This document shows, one piece after another, positions 59,947 to 64,000 of a stretch of DNA of 64,000 bases; the first letter of the stretch is position 1; the number at the start of each line of letters is the position of its first letter. Position numbers and translations under genes: made by a program. Source of the DNA: Deltaproteobacteria bacterium (GTDB lineage: Bacteria; Desulfobacterota; Desulfobacteria; Desulfobacterales; UBA5852). The notes beneath the pieces were generated by a model. That model was not told the DNA's origin and did no database searches. It saw nothing but the letters and a program-made list of their open reading frames with translations. The stretch covers positions 1-64,000 of the forward strand of contig JAHLLS010000005.1 in NCBI GenBank assembly GCA_020444045.1, in the 5' to 3' direction.

Positions 59947-60879
59947 CTATCGTGCCAGGCTTTGCGCAGCTCCAATGGCTGACGCGAAGGACGACAGCTT
60001 CAACCGCTCCAGAGGATGCGAAAGGTCGAAATCGGATTCGATCAATTCCCCTTCATCCAGGATATCGAGTTTGATGTCGATCAGATTGCCCAACACTTCC
60101 TTGAGTTCGACATGATACCCCACCTGACTGCCGACACTCAGGCGTTCGATGCGTTTTCCCGGGTTGGACTCCAGGTAATGCTGCATGGTCAGATCCACGT
60201 CCTGGAAGAACTGCAGATCGGAAAACCCGCGCTTGACCCCGTGGAAAAAGGTCAACTGCTCGTTTTCGAATACCAGAAAACTGAAATAATTATCGAAGAG
60301 TCCTAAAAAAGCATGGGTTCCTTTGCGTGGCAGGCCGGGAGAGAAAAAATTGAACAGGTTGATTCCGGCTGGCCGGACCACACGTACATCAACAGTCAAT
60401 TGGGCCAGAAGGTCTTCGTATTGCTGGATGACATCCCGCATGGCGATCGTTACCAGAAGCTGTTTGGCACCGGAAATATCGCCACCGACCGCCTGGTAGG
60501 CGATTTTGGTGTTTTCAATCGGGAAATGGAATGATTTTTCCAGGCTCCAGGAGATCAATTTTTCCGTTTCCGCCTTGGATTCCGGCAGTTTCGGGTATTC
60601 CCGGATGAGAATCCGCACGATCTCACTGGGCAGTGACAGCGCCACCGTGCGACCTGAGCCCTCGAATTCACGCATCAGGCGTTGAACCGCTTCCAGAAAA
60701 AGATTCGGTTCAACGACGTTAAGGCTTTTGAAAGCGGGTTTGATGGTGCCCTCCGGCAGAGGCATGCTGGCACTTTTTACCAACCGCCATTGTTTGCCGG
60801 ATCTCTCCAACAAGGCCATCCGCAGCGCGTTCGGGGCGATTTCCATGCCGGTGAAGCGTTTGGTAAAGGTAAACTTCAT
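59947..60879 (-). CDS. PilM-like actin-fold assembly protein
   Basis: 310 residues. The opening FTGMEIAPNALRMALLERSG (about 9-28) is the phosphate-1-type loop of PilM/GspL actin-fold proteins. RTVALSLPSEIVRILIREYP (about 75-94) and KLISWSLEKSFHFPIENTKI (about 105-124) are PilM landmarks. It binds the N-terminus of PilN on the cytoplasmic side. The start overlaps the stop of the ATPase gene (TGATG), so the two are translationally coupled. Confidence 0.87.
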   Translation of the reverse strand: MKFTFTKRFTGMEIAPNALRMALLERSGKQWRLVKSASMPLPEGTIKPAFKSLNVVEPNLFLEAVQRLMREFEGSGRTVALSLPSEIVRILIREYPKLPESKAETEKLISWSLEKSFHFPIENTKIAYQAVGGDISGAKQLLVTIAMRDVIQQYEDLLAQLTVDVRVVRPAGINLFNFFSPGLPRKGTHAFLGLFDNYFSFLVFENEQLTFFHGVKRGFSDLQFFQDVDLTMQHYLESNPGKRIERLSVGSQVGYHVELKEVLGNLIDIKLDILDEGELIESDFDLSHPLERLKLSSFASAIGAAQSLAR

Positions 60880-62609
60880 CAGCCGTCCACCTCGACAAAG
60901 GTGACCCGGTTGGCCTCCCGGAGGGTGGTAATCCCGTTGAAAACTTCTTGCAGGGCGGCGCGCCGCAGGAAAACGGTCCCGGATTCGCGGGCTTTCTGCT
61001 TGATGGCCGTGATGCGCGAGCGCGACATGAAGAGCTCCCGCATTTCATCATCCATCTCCATGATTTCAATGACCGCCTTGCGGCCCCGGTATCCGGTCCC
61101 CTGGCAGCGTTCGCACCCTTTGGCCGCATAAAAAGTGTAGCCTTTGACCAGTTTGGGCGTCAGCCCGGATTCCATGAGTTCCGCTTCATCGGGCCGGTGG
61201 GCGGTTTTGCACTCGCACAGGGTTCGGATCAGGCGTTGCGAGGCAATGCAGTTCAGGGCCGCCATCAGGTTTTCGGTCTGGATGCCCATGTGCATGAAAC
61301 GGTTGATGACATCAAAGGACCTATTGGCATGCACCGTCGTAAACACCATGTGGCCGGTGAGGGCGGATTGCAAGGCAATCTGGGCGGTTTCGGGGTCGCG
61401 GATCTCACCCACCAGGATCTTGTCGGGGTCGTGCCGCAGGATCGAACGCAGCCCCTTGGCAAAGGTCAGCCCCTTTTTCTCGTTGACCGGAATCTGGACG
61501 ATTCCTTCGAGCTGATATTCGACCGGGTCCTCGATGGTGATGATCTTGGTGTCTTTGCTGTTGATTTCGGACAGGGCCCCATAGAGGGTCGTGGTCTTGC
61601 CGCTGCCGGTGGGGCCTGTCATCAAAAACATGCCGTAGGGGGCATGGATCATACGGCGGATGCGCAGCAATTCGTACTCGGCAAACCCGATGCTGTCGAG
61701 TTGGAAGGTGCCCTGGCGTCCCGCGATACTCTCCCGGTCAAGAATGCGGATGACGGCATCTTCGCCGAAAATGGTCGGCAGGATGGAGATCCGGAAATCA
61801 ATATAGCGGTCTGACACGTTCAGTTTGAAGCGCCCGTCCTGGGGGATGCGTTTTTCCGAGATATCGAGCTCGGACATCACCTTGATGCGTGAAATGATGG
61901 GGCTTTGATGTTTGGCATCGATGGGATTGGTGGCTTGGTGCAGCATGCCGTTGATTCGGTAGCGGATAATGATGCCCTTGCCGGTGGTTTCGATGTGAAT
62001 GTCGCTGGCCCGCTTGTTGATGGCATCCAGGATGGTGGAATCCACCAGTTTGACGATGGGGCTTTCTTCGGCGGACACTTTTTCGGCACTGAGGATGTAT
62101 TCCCCCTGGTCGGACTCCTTGACCACCGACAGGCGCATGTCGTCCGATGAGCTGTCGATCATGTTGCGGGAGGTCTTGATCCGATGGATGGCTTTTTTGA
62201 TGTTGTGCTCGCTGGCAACGACGGCCGAAACCTCCAGGTCAGTCAGCATTTCGAGCTCATCCACAAGCTTGAGCAGGTTCTTGGGTTCGGCCATGGCAAT
62301 GGTGAGCTGTTCACCGGATTTTCGGTAAGGAACGAATTTGTAACGCGCCATCAAATCCACGGGCACCAGCTTGGACAGTTGATCCGGAATAGTCGCGTCC
62401 AGCTTGACATACCGGTAGGAGAACTGGGCCGCCATGATCTGGGCGAGATCTTCCTGGTCGATCAGACCCTCCTCGAGGCACAGCTGTCCGATCATCTGCT
62501 TGGAAATGTTTTTCTTCGACAGGATATACTTCAGGTCTTCCTGGGTCATGAAGCCGAGCTTCAGGGCCCAGTCGCCGAAACGGAGTTGGCGGTAGGCTTT
62601 AGGTGGCAT
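60879..62609 (-). CDS. Assembly ATPase (GspE/PilB family)
   Basis: About 576 residues from the ATG at 62609; a frame to 62663 exists but its first 18 codons are repeat sequence. An N-terminal MshEN-type domain (FGDWALKLGFMTQEDLKYIL; QLCLEEGLIDQEDLAQIMAA) is followed by the ATPase: RISILPTIFGEDAVIRILDR, Walker A MTGPTGSGKTTTLYGALSEI, the Asp box IITIEDPVEYQLEGIVQIPV, Walker B ILRHDPDKILVGEIRDPETA and the His box LTGHMVFTTVHANRS. The zinc CxxC pair looks reduced to CERCQGTG plus CECK. It powers pseudopilus/pilus extension at the inner membrane. Confidence 0.93.
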   Translation of the reverse strand: MPPKAYRQLRFGDWALKLGFMTQEDLKYILSKKNISKQMIGQLCLEEGLIDQEDLAQIMAAQFSYRYVKLDATIPDQLSKLVPVDLMARYKFVPYRKSGEQLTIAMAEPKNLLKLVDELEMLTDLEVSAVVASEHNIKKAIHRIKTSRNMIDSSSDDMRLSVVKESDQGEYILSAEKVSAEESPIVKLVDSTILDAINKRASDIHIETTGKGIIIRYRINGMLHQATNPIDAKHQSPIISRIKVMSELDISEKRIPQDGRFKLNVSDRYIDFRISILPTIFGEDAVIRILDRESIAGRQGTFQLDSIGFAEYELLRIRRMIHAPYGMFLMTGPTGSGKTTTLYGALSEINSKDTKIITIEDPVEYQLEGIVQIPVNEKKGLTFAKGLRSILRHDPDKILVGEIRDPETAQIALQSALTGHMVFTTVHANRSFDVINRFMHMGIQTENLMAALNCIASQRLIRTLCECKTAHRPDEAELMESGLTPKLVKGYTFYAAKGCERCQGTGYRGRKAVIEIMEMDDEMRELFMSRSRITAIKQKARESGTVFLRRAALQEVFNGITTLREANRVTFVEVDG

Positions 62610-63020
62610 TGTTTCCCATGTTGACGGTTCCGTAAAATGTCCGATATCCGCGTTACGCTTCATCCCTCGTCATTGCGGCGTACCGCAAGTACGCCTCATT
62701 CCTCGGGATTCGCAAGCCTTGATCTCGAACATTTTACGAAACCGTCTGCTACATGACTTTTTACTAGTCCATCACACCTTGATCTTGAGCTTATTTCCGT
62801 CCGCATCGCCGATGCTCGGCACGGGACAAAGGGAAATAAAAAAACCATACATTCAAGAACTTTTTTTAAGTCCCTCTAAAGGCGCCTCACTGTAATTTCT
62901 ACCCTACAATAATTTCTATACGTGCGTGCCCTTCATGGTGAAAATATGTTTAGCGGACACAGATTAACACGGACACACACGGATATAAATATCTGAGTAT
63001 GAATTTCAGAATGAAATTCA
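62610..63020. repeat. Spacer with a palindromic element and other repeats
   Basis: The 124-bp-type palindromic element occupies 62622-62747 (ends GACGGTTCCGTAAAATGTCC and ACATTTTACGAAACCGTC, centre GGCGTACCGCAAGTACGCC). After it comes a relic TTGATCTTGAGC (about 62779) and, at 62932-62985, CTTCATGGTGAAAATATG and ACACAGATTAACACGGACAC. No gene. The element lies just in front of the ATPase gene and could affect its expression. Confidence 0.7.
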
Positions 63021-64000
63021 TTAATTTATGGTTCCGGCCAGTTGAAAGATGGGCATATACATGGCCAACACGATAAACCCGATCAGCAGCCCCATGATAA
63101 TCATCAGCGCCGGCTCGATGGTCGACGAGATAACGGTCAGTTTTACATCGACTTCATCATCGTAGAAATCAGCGGCATCCAGCAGAACCTGTTCCAGTTC
63201 CCCCCCGCTTTCTCCCGCGGCGATCATGCGTATGGCCAGGTGGGGGAAAGCTTCCGTCTCGTCGAGTGCTTCGGAAAAACCCAGCCCCTCGGTGATGCGG
63301 CGCACCACCTGGATGAGCTTGTTCCTGAGAAATAGATTGTTCAGGGTGCCGGAGGCAATGCGCACGGATTCGATCAAAGGGGCCCCTGCGGTCAGTACCA
63401 TGGCCACGGTGCGCAGAAAAAGGGCTGTGGCGTAGCTGATGTAAAGGCGTCCCAAATAGGGTATTTTGAGGAGCCACTGATCCATGTGGATTCGCATGGT
63501 TTCCTGGCGGGCGGCGTGCGCCCAGCCGGCCGTTATCAGTATGGCGAGGAGTACCAGGTATATGAAATTATTTTTTATGCCGTTGCTGACATTGATCAGC
63601 ACCATGGTGATGGCCGGCAGTTGGGTGCCGCTCTCGAAATAGGTTTTCGTAAAGGCCGGCACGACATAGATTAGTAATAAAAACAAGACTGCGACAGATG
63701 CTGCCACCAGAATCAGGGGATACACCGAGGCGGAAATCAGTTTGCGCCGCAGGGCCATCATCTGTTTTAAATAGGCCACGTGCTTGATGAGCGCTTCCGG
63801 TATGTTGCCGCTTTTTTCGCCGGCCTGCAGAGAGGAGATATACAGATTGGAAAAAATGCGGGGGTATTTGGCAAACGCATCGGAAAGGGACTCGCCGGTG
63901 GACACATCGTAACGGACTTGCTGCAGGATATTGTTCAGTTCGGAAGGTTCGCTCTTCTCGATAATGGCATCCAACGCACCGACAATGGGCATTCCGGTGC
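63021..64000 (-). CDS. Type II secretion/pilus inner-membrane platform protein (GspF/PilC), partial
   Basis: The 5' end is outside the window; at least 325 residues are present, opening in the first T2SF domain (GMPIVGALDAIIEKSEPSEL). LQAGEKSGNIPEALIKHVAY and MIAAGESGGELEQVLLDAAD are the two copies of the T2SF motif. Three membrane segments are visible: LISASVYPLILVAASVAVLF then LLLIYVVPAF (about 85-114), NFIYLVLLAILITAGW (about 141), and SSTIEPALMIIMGLLIGFIV (about 289). It anchors the ATPase and the pseudopilin assembly. It precedes the ATPase gene in the operon. Confidence 0.9.
   Translation of the reverse strand, partial: TGMPIVGALDAIIEKSEPSELNNILQQVRYDVSTGESLSDAFAKYPRIFSNLYISSLQAGEKSGNIPEALIKHVAYLKQMMALRRKLISASVYPLILVAASVAVLFLLLIYVVPAFTKTYFESGTQLPAITMVLINVSNGIKNNFIYLVLLAILITAGWAHAARQETMRIHMDQWLLKIPYLGRLYISYATALFLRTVAMVLTAGAPLIESVRIASGTLNNLFLRNKLIQVVRRITEGLGFSEALDETEAFPHLAIRMIAAGESGGELEQVLLDAADFYDDEVDVKLTVISSTIEPALMIIMGLLIGFIVLAMYMPIFQLAGTIN

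Noticed and set aside
60948..61814. A long plus-strand frame opposite the assembly ATPase gene
   Set aside because: It is the complement of the strongly conserved ATPase domain; no independent evidence for coding.

Overview
This window looks like one chromosomal piece of a Gram-negative bacterium, most likely a deltaproteobacterium of the Desulfobacterota type. I infer this from the mix of exopolysaccharide export genes, a type II secretion/type IV pilus-like assembly operon, many toxin-antitoxin pairs, and dense families of short dispersed repeats. No rRNA or housekeeping marker is present to fix the taxonomy.

Nearly all real genes are on the minus strand. Positions 1-16800 hold AT-rich surface-polysaccharide genes: glycosyltransferases, a flippase, a polymerase/ligase, a ChbG-like deacetylase, an asparagine-synthase-like protein, and glutamate racemase. 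They are broken up by insertion sequences. Three damaged copies of one IS5-type element (76-991, 4797-6791, 10551-11497) lie here. An older IS has its two halves 7 kb apart (4568-4796 and 11498-11757). An intact IS3-family element sits at 13592-14848. Positions 16804-31709 continue the polysaccharide locus with two DegT-type aminotransferases, three carbohydrate deacetylases or deacetylase-like proteins (counting the one at 6854), two FemAB-like transferases, WecB, a DUF354 protein, a Gfo/Idh/MocA dehydrogenase and a hexapeptide acetyltransferase. Four of these match the later steps of UDP-ManNAc3NAcA-type sugar synthesis. A CysK-like gene, a tRNA-Cys and an M28 peptidase gene with an in-frame TGA lie among them.

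Positions 32201-40678 form a toxin-antitoxin island: three nucleotidyltransferase/HEPN pairs, one VapBC, one Phd/PIN pair, one AbiEii-type pair, a beta-CASP nuclease, and a four-helix-bundle gene split by a small mobile element. Positions 41122-46442 encode polysaccharide export (Wzz, tyrosine autokinase, Wza-like, outer-membrane barrel) plus the stump of an initiating sugar transferase. On the plus strand, 48092-50937 carry a response regulator, a sigma-54 activator and a MazEF pair. Positions 51943-64000 are a pilus/secretion operon read right to left: F-type platform protein, E-type ATPase, PilM-, PilN-, PilO- and PilP-like proteins, a secretin with TPR and SPOR domains, three pseudopilins and a small exported protein.

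The most unusual signal is a family of short palindromic elements with ends like CCCNGTTAAAT...ATTTAACNGGG. Three are 278 bp and encode an 84-85 residue GIY-YIG nuclease. More than ten are 30-105 bp hairpins without a gene. They have entered the IS5 copies repeatedly (at least once in frame) and have cleanly split an unrelated four-helix-bundle gene. This pattern suggests a minimal GIY-YIG-driven mobile element with non-autonomous derivatives. A second palindromic family (about 124 bp) has multiplied as 117-bp tandem units that extend the reading frame of a pseudopilin gene.
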